From assembly GCF_003851545.1 (NCBI RefSeq), contig NZ_BHVX01000001.1, positions 248,001 to 312,000 on the forward strand: a stretch of 64,000 bases of DNA, in the 5' to 3' direction. Of the stretch, positions 48,830-58,150 are shown in pieces (positions within the stretch are counted from its first letter, which is position 1; each line of letters starts with the position of its first letter). Origin of the DNA: Ralstonia sp. SET104 (lineage in GTDB: Bacteria > Pseudomonadota > Gammaproteobacteria > Burkholderiales > Burkholderiaceae). The notes beneath the pieces are model-generated. The model saw only the letters and a program-made list of their open reading frames with translations, was not told the origin of the DNA and searched no databases. The translations under genes and the position numbers were made by a program.

Positions 48830-48922
48830 CCTTGAATTTTCGTAACCGGGCGGAGACGGGGAAAACTCGCTTCGCTCAAACAGTTCCCCGTCTTTTTTCC
48901 GCCCGCTTACAAAAATTCAAGG
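48830..48922. repeat. Palindromic intergenic repeat element
   Basis: An imperfect inverted repeat of about 93 bp whose outer arms (CCTTGAATTTT at 48830-48840 and AAAATTCAAGG at 48912-48922) and inner arms (CGGGCGG/CCGCCCG, ACGGGGAA/TTCCCCGT) nearly pair end to end. The loop contains CTCGCTTCGCTCAAACAG. I remember very similar sequences between genes in many Burkholderiales, so this is probably a dispersed non-autonomous repeat located between prpC and acnD. It could fold as an mRNA hairpin and modulate acnD-prpF expression. Confidence 0.75.
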
Positions 48923-49000
48923 CGCCATCAAGGGCAGGAACGTCAACAGCCAAACCGTCTGGAGGCTTGGGTTGAGGTTCTTTTTTTCTCTTTTGTTTTC

Positions 49001-50170
49001 TTATGCGCGCTTGCTGATTGGCACGAACTTCAGGTCGTCCGGGCCGGTGTAGTTGGCGCTCGGGCGGATGATCTTGTTGTCGATGCGCTGTTCGATGATG
49101 TGCGCGGCCCAGCCGGACGTGCGCGCAATCACGAACAGCGGCGTGAACATCGCGGTTGGCACGCCCATCATGTGGTACGACACGGCGCTGAACCAGTCCA
49201 GGTTCGGGAACATTTTTTTAATGTCCCACATGACGGTTTCCAGGCGCTCGGCAATGTCGAACATCTTGGTGTTGCTGGCCTCCTTCGACAGCTTGCGCGC
49301 GACTTCCTTGATGACCTTGTTGCGCGGGTCGGACACCGTGTACACCGGGTGGCCGAAGCCGATCACGACTTCCTTGGCTTCCACGCGGCGGCGGATGTCG
49401 GCCTCGGCTTCATCCGGCGTGTCATAGCGCTTCTGGATTTCGAACGCAACTTCATTGGCGCCACCGTGCTTGGGGCCGCGCAGCGCGCCAATCGCACCCG
49501 TGATGGCCGAGTAGATGTCCGAGCCCGTGCCGGCAATCACGCGGCCCGTGAACGTCGATGCATTGAACTCGTGCTCCGCATACAGGTTGAGCGACACGTG
49601 CATCGCGTCGACCCACGATTTGGACGGCTCCACGCCGTGCAGCAGGTGCAGGAAGTGGCCGCCGATCGAATCATCATCAGTTTCGACTTCGATGCGGCGG
49701 CCGTTGTGGCTGTAGTGGTACCAGTACAGCAGCATTGAACCGAGCGATGCCATCAGACGGTCGGCGATATCACGCGCGCCGGGGGTGTTGTGGTCGTCCT
49801 TCTCGGGCAGCACGGTGCCGAGCACCGACACACCTGTGCGCATCACGTCCATCGGGTGGGCGGAGGCGGGCACCCATTCCAGTGCGGCCTTCACGTTGGC
49901 GGGCAGGCCGCGCAGCGCCTTCAGCTTGGCTTTGTACGCAGCCAGTTCGGCCTTGTTGGGCAGCTTGCCGTGCACCAGCAGGTGCGCGACTTCTTCAAAC
50001 TCGCACGCGCCGGCCAGGTCGAGGATGTCATAGCCGCGGTAGTGCAGATCGTTGCCGGTGCGGCCCACCGTACACAGCGCGGTGTTGCCTGCCGTCACGC
50101 CCGACAGGGCAACGGACTTCTTCGGCTTGAATGCGCCTGCAGCCGGGGTGTTGTTGTCAGCTTCGCTCAT
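49001..50170 (-). CDS. prpC: 2-methylcitrate synthase
   Basis: 389 residues from ATG 50170 with AAGGAGA upstream. Citrate synthase fold with G-Y-D-I-L-D-L near residue 52, catalytic histidines in the H-G-G-A-N-E segment near 240 and G-F-G-H-P-V-Y near 283, and a C-terminal Asp region. It condenses propionyl-CoA and oxaloacetate to 2-methylcitrate. It lies between prpB and acnD on the same strand. The shorter length and operon context separate it from housekeeping citrate synthase. Confidence 0.95.
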   Translation of the reverse strand: MSEADNNTPAAGAFKPKKSVALSGVTAGNTALCTVGRTGNDLHYRGYDILDLAGACEFEEVAHLLVHGKLPNKAELAAYKAKLKALRGLPANVKAALEWVPASAHPMDVMRTGVSVLGTVLPEKDDHNTPGARDIADRLMASLGSMLLYWYHYSHNGRRIEVETDDDSIGGHFLHLLHGVEPSKSWVDAMHVSLNLYAEHEFNASTFTGRVIAGTGSDIYSAITGAIGALRGPKHGGANEVAFEIQKRYDTPDEAEADIRRRVEAKEVVIGFGHPVYTVSDPRNKVIKEVARKLSKEASNTKMFDIAERLETVMWDIKKMFPNLDWFSAVSYHMMGVPTAMFTPLFVIARTSGWAAHIIEQRIDNKIIRPSANYTGPDDLKFVPISKRA

Positions 50171-50207
50171 GAATGGTCTCCTTGGATGCGTGGGAATCTT
50201 GTGGGCG

Positions 50208-51104
50208 TTATTTCTGTGCAGCAAACAGTGCGTCGAGCTTGTCTTCGTATGCGTGATAGCCGAGATATTGATACAGATCGGCGCGCGATTGCATGGTTTC
50301 TACGGCGGCCTTTTGGGTGCCGTCACGCATCACGGTTTGATAGAAATTGAGCGCGGCTGCGTTCATCGCGCGATAGGCGCCGCAGCAGTACAGCGCGATA
50401 TCCACGTTGGCGCTGGCAAGCTCTTGCGTGGTGAACAGCGGCGTGCTGCCGAACTCGGTCAGGTTGGCCAGGATGGGCACCTTTACGGCGGCCTTGAAGC
50501 GGCGGTAGTCGTCCAGCGTCTTCATGGCTTCGGGGAAGATCATGTCCGCACCGGCTTCCACATAGGCCACGGCGCGCTCGATGGCAGCATCGACACCTTC
50601 CGAGGCCGCCGCATCCGTGCGGGCCATGATCACGAAGTCATCGTCGGTGCGGGCATCCACGGCGGCCTTCACGCGGTCGACCATCTCGTCAGTGGACACG
50701 ACTTCTTTGCCTGGGCGATGGCCGCAGCGCTTCTGGCCGACCTGGTCTTCCATGTGCACGGCCGCCACGCCCGCCTTGATGAACGAGCGGACGGTGCGCG
50801 CGATGTTGAAGGCGCCGCCCCAGCCGGTGTCGATATCGACCATCAGCGGAATCTGCACGGCGTCGGTAATGCGGCGGGCGTCGATCAGCACATCTTCCAT
50901 GGTGCTGATGCCCAGGTCTGGAATGCCCAGCGAGTTGGCGGCCACGCCGCCGCCCGACAGGTACACGGCCTTGAAGCCGGTTTGCTCCGCCATCTTGGCG
51001 GCGTACGCAGTAATGGCGCCCACCACTTGCAGTGGCTGGGATTCGGCAACGGCAGCGCGGAACTTGGCGCCGGCGCTGGTGGGGTGACGTTGGGTTGTGC
51101 TCAT
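50208..51104 (-). CDS. prpB: 2-methylisocitrate lyase
   Basis: 298 residues from ATG 51104. The PEP-mutase/isocitrate-lyase signature K-R-C-G-H-R-P-G-K lies near residue 120 with the metal-binding D-I-D-T-G-W-G-G near 83 and E-D-Q near 111. It cleaves 2-methylisocitrate to pyruvate and succinate, the last step of the cycle. First gene of the operon, 37 bp before prpC. A sigma-54-type promoter precedes it by about 30 bp. Confidence 0.95.
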   Translation of the reverse strand: MSTTQRHPTSAGAKFRAAVAESQPLQVVGAITAYAAKMAEQTGFKAVYLSGGGVAANSLGIPDLGISTMEDVLIDARRITDAVQIPLMVDIDTGWGGAFNIARTVRSFIKAGVAAVHMEDQVGQKRCGHRPGKEVVSTDEMVDRVKAAVDARTDDDFVIMARTDAAASEGVDAAIERAVAYVEAGADMIFPEAMKTLDDYRRFKAAVKVPILANLTEFGSTPLFTTQELASANVDIALYCCGAYRAMNAAALNFYQTVMRDGTQKAAVETMQSRADLYQYLGYHAYEDKLDALFAAQK

Positions 51105-51132
51105 GCGGGCTCCGTAAAGAATGGCCTCAGTG

Positions 51133-51148
51133 AGCAGGAAGCGGGCCA
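51133..51148 (-). promoter_or_regulatory. Sigma-54-like -24/-12 promoter of the prp operon
   Basis: On the minus strand TGGCCCGCTTCCTGCT matches the -24/-12 consensus at all invariant positions (GG, ten bases, GC) with two changes elsewhere. It lies 29 bp before the prpB start, leaving a short leader, and PrpR is a sigma-54 activator. Confidence 0.65.
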
Positions 51149-51212
51149 CCTTGGCTGCGCCGCGTAACCCATTGATTTGTATGGGAGTGACGTGGCCGCC
51201 CTTGTGCGCATC

Positions 51213-51250
51213 ATTTCAAAAATGAAATTTTTAATTTCAATGTAGAAATT
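51213..51250. promoter_or_regulatory. Paired PrpR-like upstream activator palindromes
   Basis: ATTTCA-AAAA-TGAAAT (51213-51228) and AATTTC-AATGTA-GAAATT (51233-51250) are two perfect-arm palindromes whose centres are 21 bp apart, two helical turns. They lie between divergent prpB and prpR. The TTTCA/TGAAA words resemble enteric PrpR sites as I remember them. Confidence 0.6.
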
Positions 51251-51269
51251 CGCGGCGCATAATGACCGG

Positions 51270-51304
51270 ACCGCCGTTTCCGCCGTTTCCGCCGTTTCCG
51301 CTGT
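51270..51304 (+). repeat. Nine-base tandem repeat before prpR
   Basis: About 3.5 units of TTTCCGCCG in the leader of prpR, ending about 13 bp before the ATG at 51317. It covers the place expected for the ribosome site. Confidence 0.7.
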
Positions 51305-51316
51305 TCGCACCGCACC

Positions 51317-53272
51317 ATGAGCCCCACGCCCGCCGACCAGGCCGCCCGCCCCCGCATCTGGGCCTGCGGCATCAGCCGCCTGAGCGATCTCTTCCTCGAC
51401 ATCGCCGCCGAATACAACGACCGCGCCGAGCTGCGCGTCATCACGCGCGGCTTTGAAGACATCGTGCGCGAGATCGAAGCCGCCGGTGCTGAGCGTCCCG
51501 ATGTGGTGGTCGCGGGCGGCTCCAACGGCGCGTATCTGAAACCGCGGCTGTCGTTGCCAGTGGTGGTCATCAACCCGACGGGTTTTGACGTGATGCATGC
51601 GCTGGCCCGCGCCCGACGTACGGCCCCCGGCGATGCAGCATCGGTGGCACTCGTGACCCACGGCGACACGCCCGATGAAGTGCGCCGCTTCGTCGCCGCC
51701 TATGGCATGGACGTGGTGTTTGCCTCATACACCTCGCGCCAGGGCGCAGAGAGCTGCGTGCTGGATTTGCGAGACCGCGGCGTGGGCGCGGTGGTCGGCC
51801 CTGGCCTGGTGACAGACCTGGCCGCGCAGGCTGGCATGAACGCGGTGTTCCTGTATTCGCGTGACTCGGTGCGCGCGGCCTTCGACACTGCGTTGGAAGT
51901 CGTGCAGGCCACGCGCCGCGAAACACTGCGCCGCCAGCGGCTGGACAACCTGCTGCAGCATCTGCGCGATGGTGTGGTTGCGCTCGATGCGCAGGGCCGC
52001 GTTGAGGCCATCAACCAGCGTCTTGCCACTGCGCTGGGCATCGAGGCCAAGCAGGCCATCGGGCATCCGCTGCTGAGCATCGCGCCCAATCTGTTCGGCC
52101 AACTGCCTGATGCTGATGGCGATACGCTGGGCACCGTGCAAGGCGTGAACTACGTCATCCACCGCGGCCCACTCTCTAGCTCGGGCACCGGCGCAGAAGG
52201 CACCGTGTTCACCTTCCAGGAATCCCGCGCGGTGGAGCGGCTGGATCGCACGCTGCGCTCACGCCAGCGCCCGCAGCACTTCAGCGCCCGTTATCGGATC
52301 GAGGACCTCGTGGGCGAATCCGTGCCCATCGAGCGTGTGCGTACGCTGGTGCGCCGTTATGCCAAGTCCGATGCCACCGTGCTCGTGCTGGGCGAATCCG
52401 GCACCGGCAAAGAGATGGTCGCGCAGGGCATGCATCAGCTCAGCGGGCGGCGCGACTTTCCGTTTGTCGCCATCAATTGCGGCGCGTTTCCCGAGGCGTT
52501 GCTGGAGAGCGAACTGTTCGGCTACGAAGAGGGCGCTTTCACCGGCGCGCGCAAGGGCGGCAAGGCCGGGCTGATTGAAGCCGCGCACCGCGGCACCCTG
52601 TTCCTTGATGAGATTGGCGAGATGCCGCTGCCGCTGCAAAGCCGCCTGCTGCGTGTGCTGCAGGAGCGCGAGGTCGTGCGGCTGGGTTCCACCGAGCCCA
52701 CGCGCGTCGACATCCGCGTGGTGGCTGCCACGCATCGCGCGCTGACGGACGCGGTGGAAGCGGGCACCTTCCGCGCTGACCTGTACTACCGCCTCAACAT
52801 CCTCAGCATTGCGCTGCCCCCGCTGCGTGAACGCCCCGGCGATGTGATACCTCTGGCCGCAGAACTGCTCGTGCAAGCCGCGCGCCGCGAACCGCGCCTG
52901 CTGTTGCGCATTGCCGATACCGAAGAGGCCGCCCGCGTGCTGGCCGACATTGCCGAGCCGCTGCGGCGCTACACCTGGGCCGGCAACGTGCGCGAACTGC
53001 AGAGCGTGATCGAACGCATTGCCGTGGAGTTGGCTGACACCGATGACACCAACGCCATCACGCAAGACGTGCTGCGATTGATCGCACCGGAAGTGTTTGC
53101 GCACGCCGCGCCAGGCCAAACGGCGGCGTTGACGCTGCGCGAGCGCAGCCGGGGCGTGGAAGCGGAAGAGATACGCGCCGCGCTGGCCGCGCACGGCGGC
53201 GATCGGGATGCCGTGTGTGCGGCGCTGGGAATCAGCAAGACAACCCTGTGGCGACGCTTGCAGGCTGGGTAG
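51317..53272 (+). CDS. prpR: Propionate catabolism sigma-54-dependent activator
   Basis: 651 residues. The N-terminal ~190 residues are the PrpR_N sensor domain (I-W-A-C-G-I-S-R-L-S-D-L at residue 14, R-D-R-G-V-G-A-V-V-G near 158), which binds 2-methylcitrate in homologues. A PAS-like domain follows (about 215-300), then the AAA+ domain with Walker A G-E-S-G-T-G-K-E near 361, G-A-F-T-G-A near 411 and a D-E-I-G-E-M near 430. A Fis-type HTH closes the protein (D-A-V-C-A-A-L-G-I-S-K-T-T-L-W). It is divergent from prpB and should activate the operon with sigma-54. The leader contains a nine-base tandem repeat. Confidence 0.95.
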   Translation: MSPTPADQAARPRIWACGISRLSDLFLDIAAEYNDRAELRVITRGFEDIVREIEAAGAERPDVVVAGGSNGAYLKPRLSLPVVVINPTGFDVMHALARARRTAPGDAASVALVTHGDTPDEVRRFVAAYGMDVVFASYTSRQGAESCVLDLRDRGVGAVVGPGLVTDLAAQAGMNAVFLYSRDSVRAAFDTALEVVQATRRETLRRQRLDNLLQHLRDGVVALDAQGRVEAINQRLATALGIEAKQAIGHPLLSIAPNLFGQLPDADGDTLGTVQGVNYVIHRGPLSSSGTGAEGTVFTFQESRAVERLDRTLRSRQRPQHFSARYRIEDLVGESVPIERVRTLVRRYAKSDATVLVLGESGTGKEMVAQGMHQLSGRRDFPFVAINCGAFPEALLESELFGYEEGAFTGARKGGKAGLIEAAHRGTLFLDEIGEMPLPLQSRLLRVLQEREVVRLGSTEPTRVDIRVVAATHRALTDAVEAGTFRADLYYRLNILSIALPPLRERPGDVIPLAAELLVQAARREPRLLLRIADTEEAARVLADIAEPLRRYTWAGNVRELQSVIERIAVELADTDDTNAITQDVLRLIAPEVFAHAAPGQTAALTLRERSRGVEAEEIRAALAAHGGDRDAVCAALGISKTTLWRRLQAG

Positions 53273-53598
53273 CCTGTTGTGCTGCGCTTGTGCGGCCGTC
53301 GTGCAGCTATCGTGCGGCTATCGTGCGGCCCGACTTTGGAATCAGCCGCGGCTTTTTGCCTGCGCTGGCAACTACATCGCAAACACCAGCAGAGCGTGGA
53401 CGCGCAATGCGCTGCCACTGCGCCGGGTTATCTGCAGACGGGAAGAGCCGATCCACCGCAATGCTTGCCTGGACACGCAACACCGCGTGTCTCAGGCATG
53501 CAGCGCAATGCCCACATAAACCTTTGGGCGGGCTTTTCGGTGGGGCCGGAACCGTGGAAAATCGCGCTCCAATCCTGCTTGCCCATCTGTAGTTCGGA
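53273..53598. other. Intergenic region with short direct repeats
   Basis: No supported gene over 325 bp. Near 53297-53325 the word GCTATCGTGCGGC repeats in tandem (about 2.5 copies with a GTGCA variant). No terminator with a T-run is evident after prpR. The promoter for the diguanylate cyclase gene should lie in the final 100 bp. Confidence 0.4.
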
Positions 53599-54945
53599 AT
53601 GACAGAAAACAATCCCTCGGAGACCGCCCGGCATGCCCTCAGGCTGCTGGCCTCACGCAGGTTGGCGCCCACGCCAGACAATTTCGCCTCGATCTACTAC
53701 GAAATCGCTGGCAGCGGGCCACACGCAGACACCCAGGACACCGAGCGGATGACTCTGTTGCGGGAGTTGTGCGAACAGCTCGCGCATACGGTTGAATGCT
53801 GCCTGCCGGTGCTGGGCGAAGACGACGCCACCATCGGCCCTGCCGCCTGGGCGTTGATCAGGGCCTGCCGCTCCGAGTTCGAAAGCCTTGCCAACCTGAA
53901 CGCCAAGCTGGCGACGTTCAACCATCGGCTGTCGGCCGCGACGCAAGACCAGAGCGAGATCCGCCGGACGCTGCTGGGCCTTCTGCAACTGGTGTTCGAG
54001 AACATCGGCGAGCTGTCATTGGACGACCGCTGGCTGCGTGGCCAGATCGAAGCCCTGATGAGGGCCAGCGAAGCCCCCGTGAGCCTGCGCCGGCTGGACG
54101 ACCTGCGCCGCCGCCTCATGGAGGTGATCCACAAGCAAAGCTCGCTGAAGACGAAGTCGATCGAGGCCCAGGAAGAGATGAAGCGGCTGCTGGCCGCCTT
54201 CATGGAGCGCCTGTCCGCTGCGGCCGAAACCTCGGGCGAGCACCACCGCCAGATGGAGGCCTGCGCCAAGAAGATCGAATCAGCCAACAGCATCGCAGAG
54301 ATCGCGCCGGCCATTCAGGACGCGCTATCGGCCACCCGCTGGATGTCGCTGGAGTCAGCCCGCAATCGCGACGTGCTGTCGGCCATGAAGGTGAAGGCTG
54401 AAGAAGCCGCCGCCGAGGTGGCACAGTTGCGCAAGGCGCTCGACATGGCATCGGCGTCGGCGCGTCACGATCTGCTGACCGGCGCGCTCAACCGCAAGGG
54501 TCTGGAGGAAGCGCTGGAGCGCGAAGTCGCCCGCGCCGCGCACCAGAACACCGTATTGTCGATTGCGTTTCTGGACATCGACGACTTCAAGTCGATCAAC
54601 GACACCCATGGCCACAGCTTTGGCGACGATGCGCTATCGCACCTAGCCCAGGTGGCCCGTGAATCGATGCGCCCGCAAGACACGCTCGCCCGTTTTGGCG
54701 GCGAGGAATTCGTGATCCTGATGCCCGATACGGGCCTGGAAGAAGGCGTGCAAACCATCGTCCGGCTGCAGCGGGCGCTCACGCAGCGCTTCTTTGCGGC
54801 GGGCGATACCCGGCTGTTCATCACCTTCTCTGCCGGGGTGGCGGAAGTCGGCAAAGACGAAGCGCCCATGGCCGCCATTCATCGCGCCGACCGTGGCATG
54901 TATCAAGCCAAGCGCGCCGGCAAGAACAAGGTCGTCTGCGCCTGA
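53599..54945 (+). CDS. Diguanylate cyclase (GGDEF protein)
   Basis: 448 residues with no membrane segment or signal peptide. The N-terminal ~290 residues are helical and coiled-coil (for example M-E-V-I-H-K-Q-S-S-L-K-T-K-S-I-E-A-Q-E). The C-terminal ~165 residues are a GGDEF domain with L-T-G-A-L-N-R-K-G near 295, D-I-D-D-F-K near 328 and the active-site variant G-G-E-E-F near 371, which is catalytically competent. It makes cyclic di-GMP in the cytoplasm. No classical RxxD inhibitory site is obvious directly before the motif. Stands alone between prpR and a convergent isochorismatase-like gene. Confidence 0.92.
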   Translation: MTENNPSETARHALRLLASRRLAPTPDNFASIYYEIAGSGPHADTQDTERMTLLRELCEQLAHTVECCLPVLGEDDATIGPAAWALIRACRSEFESLANLNAKLATFNHRLSAATQDQSEIRRTLLGLLQLVFENIGELSLDDRWLRGQIEALMRASEAPVSLRRLDDLRRRLMEVIHKQSSLKTKSIEAQEEMKRLLAAFMERLSAAAETSGEHHRQMEACAKKIESANSIAEIAPAIQDALSATRWMSLESARNRDVLSAMKVKAEEAAAEVAQLRKALDMASASARHDLLTGALNRKGLEEALEREVARAAHQNTVLSIAFLDIDDFKSINDTHGHSFGDDALSHLAQVARESMRPQDTLARFGGEEFVILMPDTGLEEGVQTIVRLQRALTQRFFAAGDTRLFITFSAGVAEVGKDEAPMAAIHRADRGMYQAKRAGKNKVVCA

Positions 54946-55044
54946 GCGCTGGATAGCCTCAGCAGCCGTGAGCGTGGCGGGCACCCTCAGGCGATCGGCG
55001 CCAAGCCGGGTGGGACGCCGGGTTGACGTCGGCTGCGTGACCGC

Positions 55045-55620
55045 TCAATGCCAGGCAAGCAACGACAACGCATCCGCCAGCGAGAGCACCGTCGTGCGTG
55101 ATTCAAACGCCGTGGCGAAGAGATGATCGTGCACGACCTGATCCGGGTCGTAGCAGCAGTCCTTCACGGTGAACAGGCGATAGTCCGCATCGCTCGCGTG
55201 TGCGATGGACGACAGCATCACACCTGTCGATGCAACGCCCACCATGATCAAGGTGTCGACGCCCTGCGCGGAAAGCCGCACCTGCAGATCCGTCCCGTAG
55301 AACACGCTGGCCCGGTGCGCGACGACGATCGACTCATCTGGCTGCCGGCCAAGTTCCGGCGAGATCCGGTCTTCCACAAACAGCCCCAGTTGCTTCACGC
55401 CTTGCCCGTTCTTGTTCAGCGGGCTGACTTCCGGATAGCCGGGGCTGAAGTGGAACTTGGCGAAATAGACACGAACGCCCTTGGCTCGCGCGGCATCACA
55501 TAGCTTGCGCGTGTTAGAGAGCAGCGCGGGCGCGACTGATGGAAACAGCCCCATGATGTCGGTCTGGTAGTGCATCACCAACAACGCCGTTTGCTTGGGA
55601 ACCAGTGCGAATGTCGACAT
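55045..55620 (-). CDS. Isochorismatase-like protein lacking the usual catalytic cysteine
   Basis: 191 residues from ATG 55620; the longer open frame upstream is not coding-like. The fold is that of cysteine hydrolases: an A-L-L-V-M-H-Y-Q-T-D-I start, V-Y-F-A-K-F-H-F near residue 52, S-V-F-Y-G-T-D-L near 110 and I-M-V-G-V-A-S-T-G-V-M near 128. Active family members have Asp where this one has His (M-H-Y-Q) and Cys where this one has Val or Gly in G-V-A-S-T-G-V. It may belong to a non-hydrolytic subgroup or use different chemistry. It is convergent to the diguanylate cyclase gene. Confidence 0.82.
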   Translation of the reverse strand: MSTFALVPKQTALLVMHYQTDIMGLFPSVAPALLSNTRKLCDAARAKGVRVYFAKFHFSPGYPEVSPLNKNGQGVKQLGLFVEDRISPELGRQPDESIVVAHRASVFYGTDLQVRLSAQGVDTLIMVGVASTGVMLSSIAHASDADYRLFTVKDCCYDPDQVVHDHLFATAFESRTTVLSLADALSLLAWH

Positions 55621-56070
55621 AGGGCTACGCGATCCGGGAGGGGGGCGGTCGACTCTATCACGGTCACCTGTATGCGAATTGACCACACCCGGCCCCAATC
55701 GGCTCCAATCTGCCCCAATCGCGTTGCAGCCTGAGCGCCGCGAAAACACGTTACGACCCTTGTCGACCTTGTTAAAAAAGGCAGACTTGGTTTGGTAAGC
55801 CCAAGTCTTTCCCTGCGCAGCACGGCATGTGGCGGAAGCTCTGGCCGTGCGCGTGCACTGGTCCCACGACGAGCATCGGCGCCACTGTGGCGCCCAATGT
55901 GCGTTCGCGCGGTTCCAGACACGATCCTGCAGACACTGGTCAGCCTGCGTTGATCGCTCACGTTCCTGATTCCTGATTCCTGATTCCTGATTCCGGTATC
56001 CGCCAAGGTCATACCGACGGCGAACAGCCTGTTTGACTCGCTGCGCTCCATCGCTGGGCGGTAGCGCCGG
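55621..56070. other. Non-coding region with a heptanucleotide repeat
   Basis: No gene is supported over about 450 bp. CCCCAATCxGCTCCAATC-type near-repeats occur at 55683-55722. A tandem heptamer TGATTCC, about 3.5 units, lies at 55971-55995, roughly 120 bp before the ClC gene start. GTGCG-rich imperfect repeats fill the middle. Confidence 0.45.
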
Positions 56071-56118
56071 ATGCCGCGCCGTATAATGTCCGCCTTTCAC
56101 AGACGGACGCTCACGCCC

Positions 56119-57408
56119 ATGTTTTCTCGTCTCCGCATTGCCGATCAGCCCGCGCGTCGGGCCCGGAGACTGTGGGCCAATTACGGCATTTTCTGGCTCG
56201 GCGCGGTGTTGGTCGGGCTGGTTTCCGTGGCGTACGCCAAGCTCATCGACTTCGGCTTTGAAGTCTTTCGCGGCATGGTCTCGCATGCGTTCTGGCTGCC
56301 CATCGTCATTACGCCGCTGGGTGCGGCACTCGCCATTTGGCTGACGCGGCAGTTCTTTCGTGGCGCGGAAGGCAGCGGCATTCCGCAGGTCATCGCGGCG
56401 CTGGAAGATGGGCGGCTATCCAACTCCCTGCTTTCGCTGCGCATCATGATCGGCAAGATCGTGGTCTCGTTCCTGGGCATACTCTGCGGTTTCACGATTG
56501 GCCGGGAAGGGCCCACGGTGCAGATTGGCGCATCGCTCATGTATGCAATGCGCCGGGGCTATCGACGCAGCAGCCAGCACATCGAGCGGCAGCTTGCATT
56601 GGCCGGCGCCGCGGCGGGCCTGGCGGCAGCGTTCAACACACCGCTGGCCGGCGTTGTCTTTGCCATTGAAGAACTCACGCGCAGCTTCGTGGCGCGCAAC
56701 AGCGGCACGCTGATCACCGCCATCATCTTTTCCGGCGTGGTTGCCCTGGGCTTGCAGGGCAACTACCTGTATTTCGGGCGCATTCAGGCCATCGGCCAGT
56801 TTCATCTGGCGCTGGTGCCGGTGGTGATTGCCGCCAGCGCGCTCTCGGGCGTGGCGGGCGGCGTGTTTGGTTGGCTGCTGCTCAACATCCCGCGCTGGAT
56901 GCCCGCGCCGCTGGTTGAACTGCGCCAGGCGCGGCCGGTGCAGTTTGCTTTTCTGTGCGGCGTGTCTATCGCCCTGATCGGGTTGGCTTCCGGCGGCACC
57001 ACGTTTGGCAGCGGTTATGCAGAAGCGCGGGGCCTGCTGGAGACCCACCAGGCGCTCTCGCCGTTCTACGCGGTGCTCAAATTTGCCGCGCTGATCGCGT
57101 CATACCTGTCGGGCATTCCGGGCGGCATCTTTGCCCCCTCGCTATCGATTGGGGCAGGGCTTGGCAACATCATGGCGCTGTTGACGTCGGCTGTGCCGCT
57201 GCCGAGTCTGGCCGCGCTTTGCATGGTGGGCTATCTGGCGGCGGTCACGCAGTCGCCCATCACGTCGTTCGTCATCGTGATGGAGATGATCGACGGCCAC
57301 GAGATGGTCCTGCCGCTCATGGCCGTGGCGTTGCTCTCCAGCCAGGTGTCAAAGGCGCTGACGCCGTCGTTCTATCACACGCTTGCCCATCGGTTTCGCG
57401 CGTCGTGA
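56119..57408 (+). CDS. ClC-family chloride channel/antiporter
   Basis: 429 residues from ATG 56119; ATG 56071 would add 16 residues. About ten or more membrane helices. Anion-pathway motifs are present: G-S-G-I-P near residue 92, G-R-E-G-P-T near 133 with the gating glutamate, and G-G-I-F-A-P near 334. No C-terminal CBS domains, so it is the short bacterial type. It moves chloride across the inner membrane, probably in exchange for protons. The tandem heptamer lies upstream in the presumed promoter region. Confidence 0.92.
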   Translation: MFSRLRIADQPARRARRLWANYGIFWLGAVLVGLVSVAYAKLIDFGFEVFRGMVSHAFWLPIVITPLGAALAIWLTRQFFRGAEGSGIPQVIAALEDGRLSNSLLSLRIMIGKIVVSFLGILCGFTIGREGPTVQIGASLMYAMRRGYRRSSQHIERQLALAGAAAGLAAAFNTPLAGVVFAIEELTRSFVARNSGTLITAIIFSGVVALGLQGNYLYFGRIQAIGQFHLALVPVVIAASALSGVAGGVFGWLLLNIPRWMPAPLVELRQARPVQFAFLCGVSIALIGLASGGTTFGSGYAEARGLLETHQALSPFYAVLKFAALIASYLSGIPGGIFAPSLSIGAGLGNIMALLTSAVPLPSLAALCMVGYLAAVTQSPITSFVIVMEMIDGHEMVLPLMAVALLSSQVSKALTPSFYHTLAHRFRAS

Positions 57409-57459
57409 TCGGGTCGTGACGGTTTGCGCTTGCGTCGCCCAGCTGGCTGCTGCCCGACA

Positions 57460-57954
57460 TCAACCCGCCGATCCACTCCCCCGCCACGCTGCCTCAATCC
57501 TGGCAATGTCGATTTTCGTCATCGTCATCATTGCCTCGAACGCGCGCTTGGCTGCCACGCGGTCAGGGTCGGTGAAAGCCGCTGTGAGCACACGCGGCGT
57601 GATCTGCCACGACAGCCCCCACTTGTCCTGACACCAGCCGCATGCGTTTTCCCGGCCGCCGTTGTTGACGATGGCGTTCCACAGCCGATCCGTCTCGGCC
57701 TGGTCGTCGGTAGCGATCTGGAAAGAAAACGCATTGCTGTGCTGGATGCCTGGGCCGCCGTTCAGCCCCAGGCACGGAATGCCCGCCACCGTGAACTCCA
57801 CCGTCAGCACATCGCCCTCTTGGCCGGCAGGGTAGTCGCCCGGTGCGTGGTGCACGGCAGTGACTTTGCTGTCGGGGAAGGTCTCGGCGTAGAACTTGGC
57901 CGCGTCGAGCGCGTCGCGGTCGTACCACAGGCAAATCGTGTTCTTGCTGACCAT
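57460..57954 (-). CDS. PhnB-like VOC-fold protein
   Basis: 164 residues. The start T-I-C-L-W-Y-D-R-D-A-L-D-A-A-K-F-Y-A-E-T-F-P and the segment L-N-G-G-P-G-I-Q-H-S-N-A-F-S-F-Q near residue 65 define the PhnB/'3-demethylubiquinone-9 3-methyltransferase' group of the glyoxalase superfamily, later followed by C-G-W-C-Q-D-K-W-G-L-S-W-Q. These proteins are not known methyltransferases despite the annotation; the true reaction is uncertain. It is convergent to the ClC gene, with about 50 bp between. Confidence 0.88.
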   Translation of the reverse strand: MVSKNTICLWYDRDALDAAKFYAETFPDSKVTAVHHAPGDYPAGQEGDVLTVEFTVAGIPCLGLNGGPGIQHSNAFSFQIATDDQAETDRLWNAIVNNGGRENACGWCQDKWGLSWQITPRVLTAAFTDPDRVAAKRAFEAMMTMTKIDIARIEAAWRGSGSAG

Positions 57955-58150
57955 GCGTGTCTCCGGAAAGGGCGGGCACCGGCATGTGCAACGTCTGCCA
58001 CCTTATGCGCTACAGGACTTGGGCTGTGTCGGGCAAGACGGTTGCCGGGTGCCGCTGTTGGGGGCTCCCACTGTCTCACAGGTCTTGGCTGTCGGCCAGT
58101 GATGCGGGCGCCGCCTGGGCCTGCGCATCACTGGGTGGATTGGCTTGTTT

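Noticed and set aside
55621-56286. N-terminal extension of the isochorismatase-like frame
   Set aside because: It encodes low-complexity residues from the TGATTCC repeat; the family start fits the ATG at 55620.
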